Positions 20,181 to 28,996 of a DNA stretch of 64,000 nt are shown here, piece after piece; within the stretch, counting starts at the first letter, position 1; each line of letters opens with the position of its first letter. Under the pieces are notes generated by a model. It was not told the DNA's origin and ran no database searches. It worked only from the letters and a program-made list of their open reading frames with translations. The stretch spans positions 5,082,501 to 5,146,500 of the forward strand of contig NZ_CP126101.1 in NCBI RefSeq assembly GCF_030123245.1. The letters are read 5' to 3'. The stretch is from Lysinibacillus pakistanensis. GTDB lineage: Bacteria > Bacillota > Bacilli > Bacillales_A > Planococcaceae. The translations under genes were made by a program, and so were the position numbers.

Positions 20181-21279
20181 ATGAATCCTCTCCTTTTTTT
20201 CCTATAATAGGCTTACTCATATTTTCACGAAATAATGCCTCACGAAGCATTTTCGCTCGTACGCGATCGCGCTCAGCAGGTGGTAAAACCTCTCCTGCAT
20301 AGTGTTGTAAAAATCCTGGTTGCATACAGACAACACACTCGTTTAAAGTTGTCGCCTTAATGCCTTCTATCAACTGTAAATCTACCCCTAAACGAACATT
20401 GGACAAGCAGGTAGCTGCCTCTTCGCTCGTTAAAATTCGAGCATGCGTTAAAGTACCTAATGCACGGTATACTCGGTCTTCTAGAGCAAGCTCTGCTTTT
20501 TCGATTAGCTTACCTCTTGCATGTCGCTCCTTTTGAATAATTTTTTCGGCGACGCTTTGAATGTCAGCCAAAATATCCTCCTCTGTTTTACCCAGTGTTA
20601 TCTGATTTGACACTTGGTAAACATTCCCTAAGTTTTCGCTACCTTCCCCATATATCCCTCTTACCGTCATTCCTAGCCTTGTCATGGCATTAATAATTTG
20701 ACTCATTTGACCTGTTAATGTAAGGGCAGGTAGGTGCATCATAACGGAAGCTCGTAAACCAGTACCGATATTTGTTGGGCAACTTGTAAGATATCCAAAA
20801 GTATCACGAAATGCATAAGGTAAAGATTTTTCTAGGGCTCGATCAATTTTATTGGCCTGCTCATATGCCCTTTGCAGCTGAAAACTCGCTGTCATACATT
20901 GAATGCGTAAATGGTCCTCTTCATTCACCATAATGCTAATTGATTCATCATCAGATAATAGCATGGAGCCAACCTGTTCTTTTTTGGCAAGCTGAGGGCT
21001 AATTAAATGCTTTTCTACAAGAATTTGACGCTGTAAGGATGTTAAATCCTTGACGGCAAAATACGAGTAATGATCTTGTAGTTTCGGGCTATCCTGAACA
21101 GCGTGTGTTACAGCCTGCTCTACCTGTAATGCCTCATTCTCTGTAAAGGACAGAGGAAAACGATAGCCATCTAAATTTCGTGCAAGACGGATACGTGTAC
21201 TAATGACTATATCTGAATAATCGTCCTCCACGCTCATCCATGCTGGTGTAGCTCGTTCTAAAAACGATTCAATCATCAC
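20170..21279 (-). CDS. mcsB: Protein-arginine kinase McsB
   Basis: Phosphagen-kinase-fold enzyme that phosphorylates protein arginines, marking substrates for ClpCP and inactivating CtsR. Seen: the phosphagen kinase start [18 protein letters not shown], and [19 protein letters not shown], the active-site loop with the conserved CPTNxGT. 369 residues. It overlaps mcsA by 4 nt and clpC by 11 nt. McsA is its activator. Confidence 0.97.
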   Translation of the reverse strand: MMIESFLERATPAWMSVEDDYSDIVISTRIRLARNLDGYRFPLSFTENEALQVEQAVTHAVQDSPKLQDHYSYFAVKDLTSLQRQILVEKHLISPQLAKKEQVGSMLLSDDESISIMVNEEDHLRIQCMTASFQLQRAYEQANKIDRALEKSLPYAFRDTFGYLTSCPTNIGTGLRASVMMHLPALTLTGQMSQIINAMTRLGMTVRGIYGEGSENLGNVYQVSNQITLGKTEEDILADIQSVAEKIIQKERHARGKLIEKAELALEDRVYRALGTLTHARILTSEEAATCLSNVRLGVDLQLIEGIKATTLNECVVCMQPGFLQHYAGEVLPPAERDRVRAKMLREALFRENMSKPIIGKKGEDSYDV

Positions 21280-21824
21280 GACACATCACCACCTTCAAAT
21301 TGTAGCTGTTTTTCCAATTCCTTCACTTCATCCCGCAGTTTCGCGGCCTCCTCAAACTGTTCCTCATCTATAGCTACTTTCATAAGTTTACGGATATCTT
21401 CTATTTGTTTTTTAATGACGTAAATATTGCTATGAGCGCCGGGCATCTTACCTAGATGTTGAGGTCCTGCTTGTATTCGATTAAAGAGCTTTGGTAGGTG
21501 CTCGCTAAAGCTGTCATAGCAGCTAGGGCAACCGAATTTTCCTTCTTTTAAAAATCTTTTATACGTAAAGCCACATTGTGGACAAGTTTGTGGTTGTGGC
21601 TGCGCCTGTTGTTTTTCATCCACTTTTTGTTGTTGCCATGTCGGTGAGCCAAACCAATTAGATAATAGCTGTTGAATAGATACAGGCTCTTGTTTAAATT
21701 CTGCATGAAATGGATGGAACTGCGAGGCGCAGACGTCACAGTAATGATGCTCTACCTTTTGTCCATTTTGAACTTGTGTTACAGTTACCGTCGCATTACG
21801 CTGCTTGCAATGTTCGCAAATCAT
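21276..21824 (-). CDS. mcsA: McsB activator McsA (UVR-domain zinc protein)
   Basis: Zinc-binding co-activator of McsB. Four CxxC pairs are seen (CEHC, CDVC, CPQC, CPSC), followed by a C-terminal UVR motif (EEQFEEAAKLRDEVKELEKQL) that contacts ClpC. The start is ATG 21824 (MICEHC), matching Bacillus McsA (MICQEC), with GAGAGGTG upstream; earlier in-frame starts extend into ctsR. 182 residues. Confidence 0.93.
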   Translation of the reverse strand: MICEHCKQRNATVTVTQVQNGQKVEHHYCDVCASQFHPFHAEFKQEPVSIQQLLSNWFGSPTWQQQKVDEKQQAQPQPQTCPQCGFTYKRFLKEGKFGCPSCYDSFSEHLPKLFNRIQAGPQHLGKMPGAHSNIYVIKKQIEDIRKLMKVAIDEEQFEEAAKLRDEVKELEKQLQFEGGDVS

Positions 21825-21837
21825 TTCCATCACCTCT

Positions 21838-22308
21838 CTATTTTTGCTGTTCATATTTGATTGTTGTTAGCATCGCTCTTAATATTCTTGCTCGAATGGT
21901 ATCCCGTAACGGGAGTGGCAAATCCAGAGTTGAGCGATCAATTGCCGCTAACATTAACTTCGCTTCTCTCTTTGAAATTACCTGCTCATCGATAAGCCGA
22001 TAAACTAAATCTTCTGCCATTGTTTGCGATGCCCCTCCCTCTATCTGCCTGAGGACATCGTCGATCAAATCGATTTGTGAATTCGCGCGGACACGTAAAA
22101 TTCGTATGTATCCACCACCACCACGTTTGCTTTCAACAAGATAACCTCGTTCGGCAGTAAATCTAGTATTGATCACATAATTTATTTGTGAGGGCACACA
22201 TTGGAATTTATCAGCAATTTCACTGCGCTTAATTTCAATATGCCCTTCTCCACCTAATTCAAGTACTTGCTTCAAGTAGCCTTCTATGATGTCTGATATA
22301 TTACGCAT
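21838..22308 (-). CDS. ctsR: Transcriptional repressor CtsR
   Basis: Class III stress repressor, 156 residues. A winged helix-turn-helix N-terminus (IIEGYLKQVLELGGEGHIEIKRSEIADKF, then QINYVINTRF) and the glycine-rich wing ESKRGGGGYIRI that reads the heptad repeats are visible. The C-terminal helical domain is the McsB-regulated part. It autoregulates its operon through the heptad operator just upstream. Confidence 0.97.
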   Translation of the reverse strand: MRNISDIIEGYLKQVLELGGEGHIEIKRSEIADKFQCVPSQINYVINTRFTAERGYLVESKRGGGGYIRILRVRANSQIDLIDDVLRQIEGGASQTMAEDLVYRLIDEQVISKREAKLMLAAIDRSTLDLPLPLRDTIRARILRAMLTTIKYEQQK

Positions 22309-22334
22309 TAGGAATACACCTCGCTTACTTCACT

Positions 22335-22364
22335 GACTTTGACTATCTTTGACTTTCTTTGAGT
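22335..22364 (-). promoter_or_regulatory. CtsR operator with three tandem heptads
   Basis: Minus strand reads CTCAAAG-aaa-GTCAAAG-ata-GTCAAAG. The last two are the consensus CtsR box (GGTCAAA spaced by 3), with a third degenerate heptad at the same 10-bp period. It lies immediately downstream of the -10 box and should block transcription when CtsR is bound. Confidence 0.9.
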
Positions 22365-22366
22365 AT

Positions 22367-22396
22367 ATTATACAAAACGCTTGAAAATAATTGCAA
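22367..22396 (-). promoter_or_regulatory. Sigma-A promoter of the ctsR operon
   Basis: TTGCAA (22396-22391) and a perfect TATAAT (22372-22367) with an 18-nt spacer, directly followed by the CtsR heptads. A 13-nt string AAACGCTTGAAAA occurs at 22375 and again at 22441 just upstream; its meaning is unknown. Confidence 0.75.
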
Positions 22397-22513
22397 TGAT
22401 TTCGCCTATAGAAAAATTAATAGCAACTATTTTTTCATTCAAACGCTTGAAAAATCGCTATTCATGCTAGCTATCTTAACGTTCGTATGTCTAATGTACC
22501 CTTTTTCGTGATG

Positions 22514-22777
22514 AAAAAAACGCAAGCACATGCAATTAGCATATACTTGCGTCATCAATTTCGCCTTGGCGTTATTGCGTCAGGATTTTGAATAGTGCCA
22601 AGGCCTGCACGAGGTCCGACACGATATCGGTCATTTCGGTAATGCCACAGGACGTGGCGATGCAGGTCAGTTAGCCGTTTTCACAGGATGCGAAGGTTTT
22701 AGGCTAACATCCTTTTATTTATTCCTTTGAAAATCAGTGACATCCGCTGGGTGCTTTGGGCCAACAGATGTTTTTTT
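22514..22777. other. Structured intergenic element, possible ncRNA or dispersed repeat
   Basis: A 264-nt element, more GC-rich than its surroundings, with at least five self-complementary pairs. They are ACGCAAG/CTTGCGT (22520-22552), GCCTTGGC/GCCAAGGC (22563-22604), GCCAC/GTGGC (22644-22658), GTTAGCC/GGCTAAC (22670-22708) and CATCCGCTGG/CCAACAGATG (22741-22770). The first hairpin is followed by T7 on the minus strand and the last by T7 on the plus strand, so each end looks like an outward-facing terminator. No open reading frame with a start and ribosome-binding site is convincing. It may be a small RNA, a riboswitch-like structure or a mobile palindromic repeat. Confidence 0.45.
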
Positions 22778-22797
22778 GTGGAAAATCAAGATAAAAA

Positions 22798-23103
22798 TTA
22801 TATCCAGCGACCAACAATTGGGTAATGCCATGGTTCATCAGATAAAGCCTTTACAATTCCAATAATCGGTACGACAAACAACATAATACCGAAAATAATT
22901 AGGAATGGTAAACCAACGAGTACAAAACTTAGTGCCACAGAAATTGCAATTAAAACACCCATTACAATTTGGAACAGTAGTGCTTGAATGGAAATAGCTT
23001 TTACTTCCTCATCAGAACTAATTAAGAAAAATAAAATTGGTACTAACCATGGCGCAAAAAACGGACTTGCGTGTATGATTACCTTAGACCATTTAGCTTC
23101 CAA
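22798..23103 (-). CDS. DUF4870-family small membrane protein
   Basis: 101 residues with three hydrophobic segments: a short one near 10-28 (HASPFFAPWLVPILFFLI) and two long ones (IQALLFQIVMGVLIAISVAL, then FLIIFGIMLFVVPIIGIVKA). The pattern and the QALLFQ sequence fit the DUF4870 family, whose function is unknown. It stands alone on the minus strand. A TATAAT overlaps its stop codon and could serve a downstream RNA. Confidence 0.7.
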   Translation of the reverse strand: MEAKWSKVIIHASPFFAPWLVPILFFLISSDEEVKAISIQALLFQIVMGVLIAISVALSFVLVGLPFLIIFGIMLFVVPIIGIVKALSDEPWHYPIVGRWI

Positions 23104-23231
23104 TTATATCAACCCTTCTTTTTTAAATTTTCCTTTGTTTTATGTACTACTATTTACGGAACTATACCCTGAATAGTTTCATTGTATGTTGCATTTTAAA
23201 AAAATTCTTTGGGAAAGGCATGTGAGACACT

Positions 23232-23912
23232 ATGGAATTTAATAACACGCTAGCAAACGAATACGAAAAGGGTATTCGTCGAACATTACCTAGTTACGAT
23301 GCCATGCTACGTTTAACACAAACCTTTTATCAATCCACACTACCTGAGAAAGCTGAATTGCTAGTAGTTGGCTCTGGAAGCGGCAATGAAATTTTACAAC
23401 TTGCAGAGCATAAGCCAACTTGGTCATTTGTGGGCATCGATCCCTCTGAGGCCATGTTACATGTAGCGGAGGAGCGTTTAAAATCTTTGCCTAATCAAAT
23501 TTCTTTATACCAAGGAACCATGCTGGATACGAAGTTACCCTCTGGAGAGTTTGATGCAGCTAGCTGTATTTTAGTGCTGCATTTTATCAATGGGACTCAA
23601 GAAAAGCTTGCAACATTGAAAGAAATAGCAAATAATTTAAAGCCTGGTGCACCATTTGTTCTTGTTTCAAAATATGGGCAGCCTGGCTCTTTAGAAACCG
23701 AATTACAATTTGATTTATGGCGGGCCTATTGGCTGCAGCACACAAAGCTATCTCCCTTAGAGGTAGCTGATATGGAAAAATCCATACGCTCCCTTTCTTT
23801 TATGCCTGAGGAGGATATTTTAACACTACTTCAAGAGGCAGGATTTACAAGACCATCCAGATTTTTTGCCACTACATTATTTGGTGGATGGATATGCTAT
23901 AAAGAAGTCTAA
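23232..23912 (+). CDS. Class I SAM-dependent methyltransferase
   Basis: 226-residue small-molecule-type methyltransferase. SAM motif I is LLVVGSGSGNEIL, motif II acidic residue is in VGIDPSEAML, and motif IV region is DAASCILVLHFI. After the core comes a lid region and a C-terminal SRFFATTLFGGWICYK tail similar to UbiE/TehB-type proteins. Substrate unknown. The start follows GTGAGACACT with a weak ribosome-binding site. It is a single gene with no obvious operon partner. Confidence 0.75.
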   Translation: MEFNNTLANEYEKGIRRTLPSYDAMLRLTQTFYQSTLPEKAELLVVGSGSGNEILQLAEHKPTWSFVGIDPSEAMLHVAEERLKSLPNQISLYQGTMLDTKLPSGEFDAASCILVLHFINGTQEKLATLKEIANNLKPGAPFVLVSKYGQPGSLETELQFDLWRAYWLQHTKLSPLEVADMEKSIRSLSFMPEEDILTLLQEAGFTRPSRFFATTLFGGWICYKEV

Positions 23913-23937
23913 AAATTAATTTCACGTAATTGTAGCT

Positions 23938-24009
23938 GCCGCTTTGCTTTCGCTACAGAAGACATTTGCAGTTGCCACTATGCTTTCGATACAAAAAACA
24001 TCTGCTGAA
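23938..24009. repeat. Two tandem 36-bp repeats of a dispersed family
   Basis: Unit 1 (23938-23973) begins GCCGCTTTGCTTTCGCTACA and unit 2 (23974-24009) begins GCCACTATGCTTTCGATACA; they align over 36 bp without gaps. The same family appears inverted near 60764-60823 (AGCGAAAGCAAAGCG core) and in a decayed form near 60525-60565. The 18 nt after unit 2 recur at 4751. Confidence 0.75.
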
Positions 24010-24083
24010 TGAAGATAAATGTATTACTCTATGAGGACGATTATTCCTAGAAAGTTAAAATCAACAGAATTGGGGTGAACGCT

Positions 24084-25043
24084 GTGATACGCACAATCGG
24101 GATTACGAAGGATCAACAACTCATAAAGGGTTTTCCTATCGAGGATATAAACAAGAATCATTTTGAATGGTATTGGGTCGATTTTGATTGCCCTACTACT
24201 GAAGAAGAGCTGCTATTGGATACGTTTTTTCATTTTCATCCACTTGCTATAGAAGACTGCTTATTGCGTTTACAGCGACCAAAGCTCGATTTTTATGATG
24301 ATTTCCACTTCTTTGTTATTCATAGAGTGAATGAAGAATTAGCAGCAGAGGAAGTTAATATTTTTGTTTCCAATAAATTCATTGTAACCTTTCATAAAAA
24401 TACTGCTCCCGAAATCGATAGAGTGCAGAATATGCTAGAAAAACAACCGAAAAATTGGGAACGTGGTACAGTGTATTTAACCTATCAGGTAATTGATAAA
24501 ATCGTTGACAATTACTTCCCACTTGTCTATAAAATTGAGGATCATTTGAATGCTCTAGAAGATGAACTAAACTATCAAAGTAATCTAAATGCCATGAAAA
24601 TCGTATTCGAATTTCGTAGTGACTTGCTTGATTTACGGCGCACTATTCTACCAATGCGCGATTTATTATACCGTATTCTTAATTCATATCGATTCTCACT
24701 AAATAAATCAGAACGAGCCTATTTCGGAGATATTTATGATCATTTGCTAAAGCTGACAGAAATGGTGGAATCCAACCGTGAGCTGACGGCCGATATGCGC
24801 GACAGCTATATGGCAATGAGCTCCAGTCGTATGAATGGCATTATGATGACCTTAACCATCGTGTCAACAATCTTTATCCCATTAACCTTTATTGCAGGTG
24901 TATATGGGATGAACTTTGACAATATGCCTGAGCTACATGGTAAATACAGCTACTTTATCGTCTTAGGTATTATGATTCTTATTGTGATCTTTATGCTGGC
25001 GGTCTTTAAATGGAAAGGCTGGTTCAAATTATTTAAACCTTAA
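24084..25043 (+). CDS. corA: CorA-type magnesium/divalent cation channel
   Basis: Pentameric membrane channel for Mg2+ (sometimes Co2+ or Ni2+). A long cytoplasmic N-terminal domain (FHFHPLAIEDCLLRLQRPK) leads into the stalk helix. Two C-terminal transmembrane segments (MMTLTIVSTIFIPLTFIAGV and YFIVLGIMILIVIFMLAV) flank the selectivity motif YGMNF. The start is set at GTG 24084 (MIRTIGITKD), with GGGGTG 6 nt upstream; the GTG at 24075 overlaps that site. 319 residues. Confidence 0.92.
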   Translation: MIRTIGITKDQQLIKGFPIEDINKNHFEWYWVDFDCPTTEEELLLDTFFHFHPLAIEDCLLRLQRPKLDFYDDFHFFVIHRVNEELAAEEVNIFVSNKFIVTFHKNTAPEIDRVQNMLEKQPKNWERGTVYLTYQVIDKIVDNYFPLVYKIEDHLNALEDELNYQSNLNAMKIVFEFRSDLLDLRRTILPMRDLLYRILNSYRFSLNKSERAYFGDIYDHLLKLTEMVESNRELTADMRDSYMAMSSSRMNGIMMTLTIVSTIFIPLTFIAGVYGMNFDNMPELHGKYSYFIVLGIMILIVIFMLAVFKWKGWFKLFKP

Positions 25044-25053
25044 AAATATAGAA

Positions 25054-25084
25054 TAGGCATCTTAGAAGGTTATCTAGGATGCCT
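25054..25084. terminator. Hairpin between corA and small membrane protein
   Basis: AGGCATCTTAGA and TCTAGGATGCCT pair nearly perfectly. T-rich sequence on the minus-strand side and A-rich on the other suggest it ends both convergent genes. Confidence 0.6.
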
Positions 25085-25092
25085 GCTCTACA

Positions 25093-25302
25093 TTAATAGG
25101 GTCCACGATCATCAATTTTGTTTTCCCCTTGCTGTGGGAATAAAAAGTATGCAAGTACACCAGAAACTAATGTTGCACAAATGGTAATTAACAACTGCTC
25201 CACGTCTGGCACTTCAGCATAATAGTTACGTAGCATATAAACCGAACCGATTGCGACAATTACCATCACGGGTATGACAAACTTGAAACGTTTCTTCTCC
25301 AT
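25093..25302 (-). CDS. Small two-helix membrane protein, unknown
   Basis: 69 residues. A positively charged N-terminus (MEKKRFK) leads into two membrane segments (FVIPVMVIVAIGSVYML and ITICATLVSGVLAYFLF), with a polar C-terminus (QQGENKIDDRG). The ribosome-binding site is AGGAGG 8 nt before ATG. I do not recognise the family. The good ribosome-binding site and codon pattern support a real gene. Confidence 0.6.
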   Translation of the reverse strand: MEKKRFKFVIPVMVIVAIGSVYMLRNYYAEVPDVEQLLITICATLVSGVLAYFLFPQQGENKIDDRGPY

Positions 25303-25623
25303 TTAAATAATACCTCCTCACTCTTTTTACGCTCAATTATTACTTTCTAAACAGTTCGTATTTTACAGGTTTCCCATATTAAATACAAACCACCTGGGAC
25401 TCTTTCAATCGTCTATTTCATGACATTTAAACAATAGTCATTAAAAAAATAATAGAAATAAATGAAAATTTTAACCAAATATACGACAAAAAATAGTAGA
25501 ATAGATTAAATACCATATATTTTGCAAACTTACAAACGTAGCAATTCCAACATAAGGATAAATAGTTTAAGTTTACTTTAAATTTATATACTTAAAATGG
25601 ATTTAAGAATGGAGCAAACAACA
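25303..25623. other. AT-rich spacer upstream of hemAT
   Basis: About 320 nt without a supportable gene. It must contain the promoters of the divergent small membrane protein and of hemAT. I looked for a flagellar sigma-D promoter (TAAA-N15-GCCGATAA) and saw none. Confidence 0.4.
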
Positions 25624-26934
25624 ATGAGTTGGTTTACAAAAAAGAACGATTCAAGCTACTCAATTACAATAGCACCTGAAAACTATAAAAAAAATGTACA
25701 GTTGGATATCTCTAACCATCCAAAACTTCAAAAACAATTACAACTTTTAAATTTAACGGTTGAGGATTTAGCCATTATTAAACAGTTGCAGCCTTTAGCA
25801 AAGGATTTAATCCCTGAAATGGTTGATCAATTCTATGCAGCCATTAGCTTAAGTCCAGATTTATTAGATATTATTAATAGAACTTCACAGATTGATCGTT
25901 TAAAGGTTACTTTACATAAGCACCTTAGTGATATTTTTGAAAGCCGTATCAACGACTCCTATATTGACGAACGAAAGGCAATTGCAGAAACCCACGTTCG
26001 AATCGGTCTTCAATCAAAATGGTATATCGCCTCATTTCAGTCTTTAACTTCAACATTTACAAGCTTTGCTAACAAATTAGATATTTCAAAGCATGATGCG
26101 ATTCTTGCTATCAATGCCTTCTGTAAAATTATTAACTTTGAGCAACAGCTTGTCATTGAAGCCTACGAAAAAGAGGAAGAACGTATACGCACGGCAGCAG
26201 ATGAAACAAAGCATGCACTTGTGACAACTATTCAAAGCACAGCTGAGGAGCTGAACGCTATTAGTGATGAAACAGCGGCGTCCCTATTAGTTATCTCCTC
26301 TCAAACAGATGATATTGCGGTAGCCACTAAGCAAGGTTTAAGCTTTGTTGCTGATACGAAGGAAAAATCTAGACGTGGCCAACAACAGTTACAAGAGCAA
26401 AACGATTTAATACAAGTTATTTTACAAAGTGTAAATGGTCTTGAGGTCACAATGAATCAGTTACGCACCTCCTCTCAAAAGATTTCCGAGATTGTTGGAC
26501 TAGTAACAGGTATTGCAGATCAAACAAATCTATTAGCATTGAATGCATCTATTGAGGCAGCTCGCGCTGGGGAGCATGGTAAAGGCTTTGCTGTTGTAGC
26601 AGAGGAAGTACGAAAGCTTGCTGAAGAAACAAAAAATGCTGTACAAAATGTTTCCCATCTCATTAAAGAAACGGAAAGTAATATTACAACCATGTCGAAT
26701 TCTGTTATTAATGTGGATCAAAAAATTCAACATAGTGTAGACACGCAAAATAGCTTATCCAAATCATTTAATGATATTGCTGAAGCTGTCTCTGGTATTC
26801 AGCAGCAATATGTCAATACATCAAGAGATATTTCTGCCATTTCAAATTTAATTACTGAGCTCTCTCAAGGTGCCACTCTTGTTTCCTCTTCTTCTGACTC
26901 GCTTATTAATGTGGTGAATGAATTAAACATGTGA
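25624..26934 (+). CDS. hemAT: Haem-based aerotaxis receptor (globin-coupled MCP)
   Basis: Soluble chemotaxis transducer that senses oxygen through a protoglobin domain and signals to CheA. Residues about 30-180 are globin-like ([23 protein letters not shown], with the likely proximal His in [17 protein letters not shown]). The C-terminal half is an MCP signalling domain with the hairpin tip [24 protein letters not shown]. There are no membrane segments. The start is chosen at ATG 25624, after GGAG at 9 nt; an upstream ATG at 25597 has no ribosome-binding site. 436 residues. Confidence 0.9.
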   Translation: MSWFTKKNDSSYSITIAPENYKKNVQLDISNHPKLQKQLQLLNLTVEDLAIIKQLQPLAKDLIPEMVDQFYAAISLSPDLLDIINRTSQIDRLKVTLHKHLSDIFESRINDSYIDERKAIAETHVRIGLQSKWYIASFQSLTSTFTSFANKLDISKHDAILAINAFCKIINFEQQLVIEAYEKEEERIRTAADETKHALVTTIQSTAEELNAISDETAASLLVISSQTDDIAVATKQGLSFVADTKEKSRRGQQQLQEQNDLIQVILQSVNGLEVTMNQLRTSSQKISEIVGLVTGIADQTNLLALNASIEAARAGEHGKGFAVVAEEVRKLAEETKNAVQNVSHLIKETESNITTMSNSVINVDQKIQHSVDTQNSLSKSFNDIAEAVSGIQQQYVNTSRDISAISNLITELSQGATLVSSSSDSLINVVNELNM

Positions 26935-26940
26935 AAACGT

Positions 26941-26979
26941 AAAAAGGGAAATTGACAGGTTGTCAATCTCCCTTTTCTT
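26941..26979. terminator. Bidirectional terminator between hemAT and thioesterase
   Basis: AAAAGGGAAATTGACA and TGTCAATCTCCCTTTT form a long stem with a 2-nt asymmetry, with A and T runs on both sides; it separates convergent genes. Confidence 0.85.
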
Positions 26980-27458
26980 TAATGTGGTAATGAACGTTTT
27001 TGTTTACGATGCTCTCGTCGAGCTGGTCCTGTTTCAAAAAGACGTTTTTCTTCATCTGTCTCAGGGTAGATTGCCGGAACCGGCTTAGGCTTCCCATCAT
27101 CATCTACTGCAACCATCGTTACAAATGATTCGGTTGTTAATTTCTCCTCACCCGTTTCAATGTTTCTGGAAGTAACCCGAACATAGACCTCCATTGAAGA
27201 ACGGCCCGTCGATGAAACAATACTTTCAATTTCTAAAATATCTCCTACATGGGCGGCTGATAAAAAGTCAACAGAATCAATAGAAGCTGTCACTACATGC
27301 CCTTTAGCATGCTTCATTGCAGTAACAGCAGCAATTTCATCAATATAGGCTAACACTCTTCCACCGAAAATGGAGTTGTGGTTATTGGTATCTGGCGGTA
27401 ACACGAGACGCGTTTGAACAGTACGTGACTGGCTCATTGGCATAGCGTTGTTTGTCAT
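26979..27458 (-). CDS. Acyl-CoA thioesterase (hotdog fold, BACH/YkhA type)
   Basis: Hydrolyses acyl-CoA to free acid and CoA. A single hotdog domain with PPDTNNHNSIFGGRVLAYIDE (the Asn/Gly active-site region), VTASIDSVDFL and AHVGDILEIESIV is typical of the cytosolic acyl-CoA hydrolase family. 159 residues. A basic tail follows (RREHRKQKRS). The ribosome-binding site of the first ATG is weak; MPMSQSRT, four codons later, is an alternative start. Confidence 0.85.
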   Translation of the reverse strand: MTNNAMPMSQSRTVQTRLVLPPDTNNHNSIFGGRVLAYIDEIAAVTAMKHAKGHVVTASIDSVDFLSAAHVGDILEIESIVSSTGRSSMEVYVRVTSRNIETGEEKLTTESFVTMVAVDDDGKPKPVPAIYPETDEEKRLFETGPARREHRKQKRSLPH

Positions 27459-27525
27459 AATTTTTGCAACTTCCCTTCATGAATGTTCTTTCGTCATCGT
27501 AACGCAGAAAAGAAGTTGATGCAAA

Positions 27526-28953
27526 TTAGAATGATTTTTTCATCGTGATAAATTTCATGTCTGTCATTTCCTCTATAGCCCATTTAATCCCTTCACGACC
27601 ATAGCCACTCATTTTTACGCCGCCATAAGGCATATTATCCACTCTAAATGTCGGAATATCATTTATAATAACTGCTCCTGCCTGTAATTCATCTGCTGCA
27701 TAAAGTGCATCTGACAATACATTCGTGTATATTCCTGCATTTAAGCCAAGTTCCGACTCATTTACTAGTCGAATAGCGTCGTTTAATGTTTCATATGAAA
27801 CAATTGAGACGATTGGTGCGAAAGTTTCCTGACAAACAACTTTCATATCAGGAGTAACGTTTGTCATAACAGTCGGCGTTAATGTTCTTTCTGTGAATGT
27901 TCCCCCTGTTGCGACTACCGCACCTTGTTCTTTTGCTTCCTCAATCCATTGGCGAATGCGTTCCACCTCATTTGGATGAATCATTGCACTCACATCTGTA
28001 TTTCTATCTAATGGATCTCCTACCACTAATTTTTCTGTTTCTGCTACAAATGCCTTTGTAAACTCATCGATGATCGAAGAATGCACATAAATTCGTTGTA
28101 ATGAAATGCAAACTTGTCCAGCAAAATTAAAGGCACCTCCAACACAACGAGCTATAATTTTATCAATTGGTGTCGAAGGTTCGACAATAACCGCAGCATT
28201 AGAACCAAGCTCTAACGTTACTTTCCGCAAACCAACCTTCTCTTTAATACCCAAGCCAACCTTACCGCTTCCTGTGAAAGTCACCTTTTTCACAAGCGGA
28301 TGTGTAACGAGTGTATCACTAAGCTCTCCACCACTACCTGTCAATATTTGAAGAGCTCCGTCAGGCAAACCTGCTTCTTGAAAAATTTCTGCCATTATGA
28401 TTGCACTTAATGGTGTTTGAGTTGCTGGCTTTAATACAACTGTATTTCCTACTGCAAAGGCAGGTCCTAGTTTATGTGCTACTAAATTAAACGGGAAGTT
28501 AAATGGCGTAATGGCGGATATAACCCCAATTGGTTCACGCTTTGTCCAGCCAATACGATCGCCTGCTCCAGGTGCAGCGTCCATTGGGACTGTTTCACCC
28601 TTAGCCTGCTTTGCCCCCTCTGCCGCAAATTGATAGGTTGCTATTGTGCGGTCTATTTCCATTAGACCTGCTGATATAGGTTTACCTGCCTCTAAGGCTA
28701 AAATTTCTGCAAATTCTTCTCTGCGCTGTCGCATGATATGGACAACTTTATATAATATTTCTGCTCGTTCGTAAGCTGTTGTCTTTTTAAATGTTTGGAA
28801 TGTCTCCTCTGCACCTTATATCGCCCGTTCAACATCTGCAATTGACGCTTTAGCAACCTTTGCAATAACCTCACCGCTATATGGTGAACTTAGCTCATAT
28901 GTTTCCTGTGCATTCTGCCACTGACCATTAATCCAAAGTTTTGTTTCCTTCAT
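27526..28953 (-). pseudogene. Aldehyde dehydrogenase with premature stop at codon 46
   Basis: The frame from ATG 28953 (MKETKLWINGQW) runs 475 codons to 27526 and matches a full NAD(P)-dependent aldehyde dehydrogenase, but codon 46 is TAA (28818-28816). Downstream, the family features are intact: ITPFNFPFNLVAHK, TLELGSNAA (catalytic Glu region) and FNFAGQVCISLQRIYV (catalytic Cys). The CISxQR active site resembles the lactaldehyde/phosphonoacetaldehyde group. One base change explains the break; a sequencing error cannot be excluded. A product restarted at ATG 28734 would lack 73 residues of the NAD-binding domain. Confidence 0.85.
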
Positions 28954-28996
28954 CCTTCAATTGCACCTCCATAAAATCATATTCATCTTTATTTTA

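Noticed and set aside
22560..22780. Short protein-like frames in the structured element
   Set aside because: Frames are broken by stops and have no start with a ribosome-binding site; the strong pairing argues for RNA or repeat.
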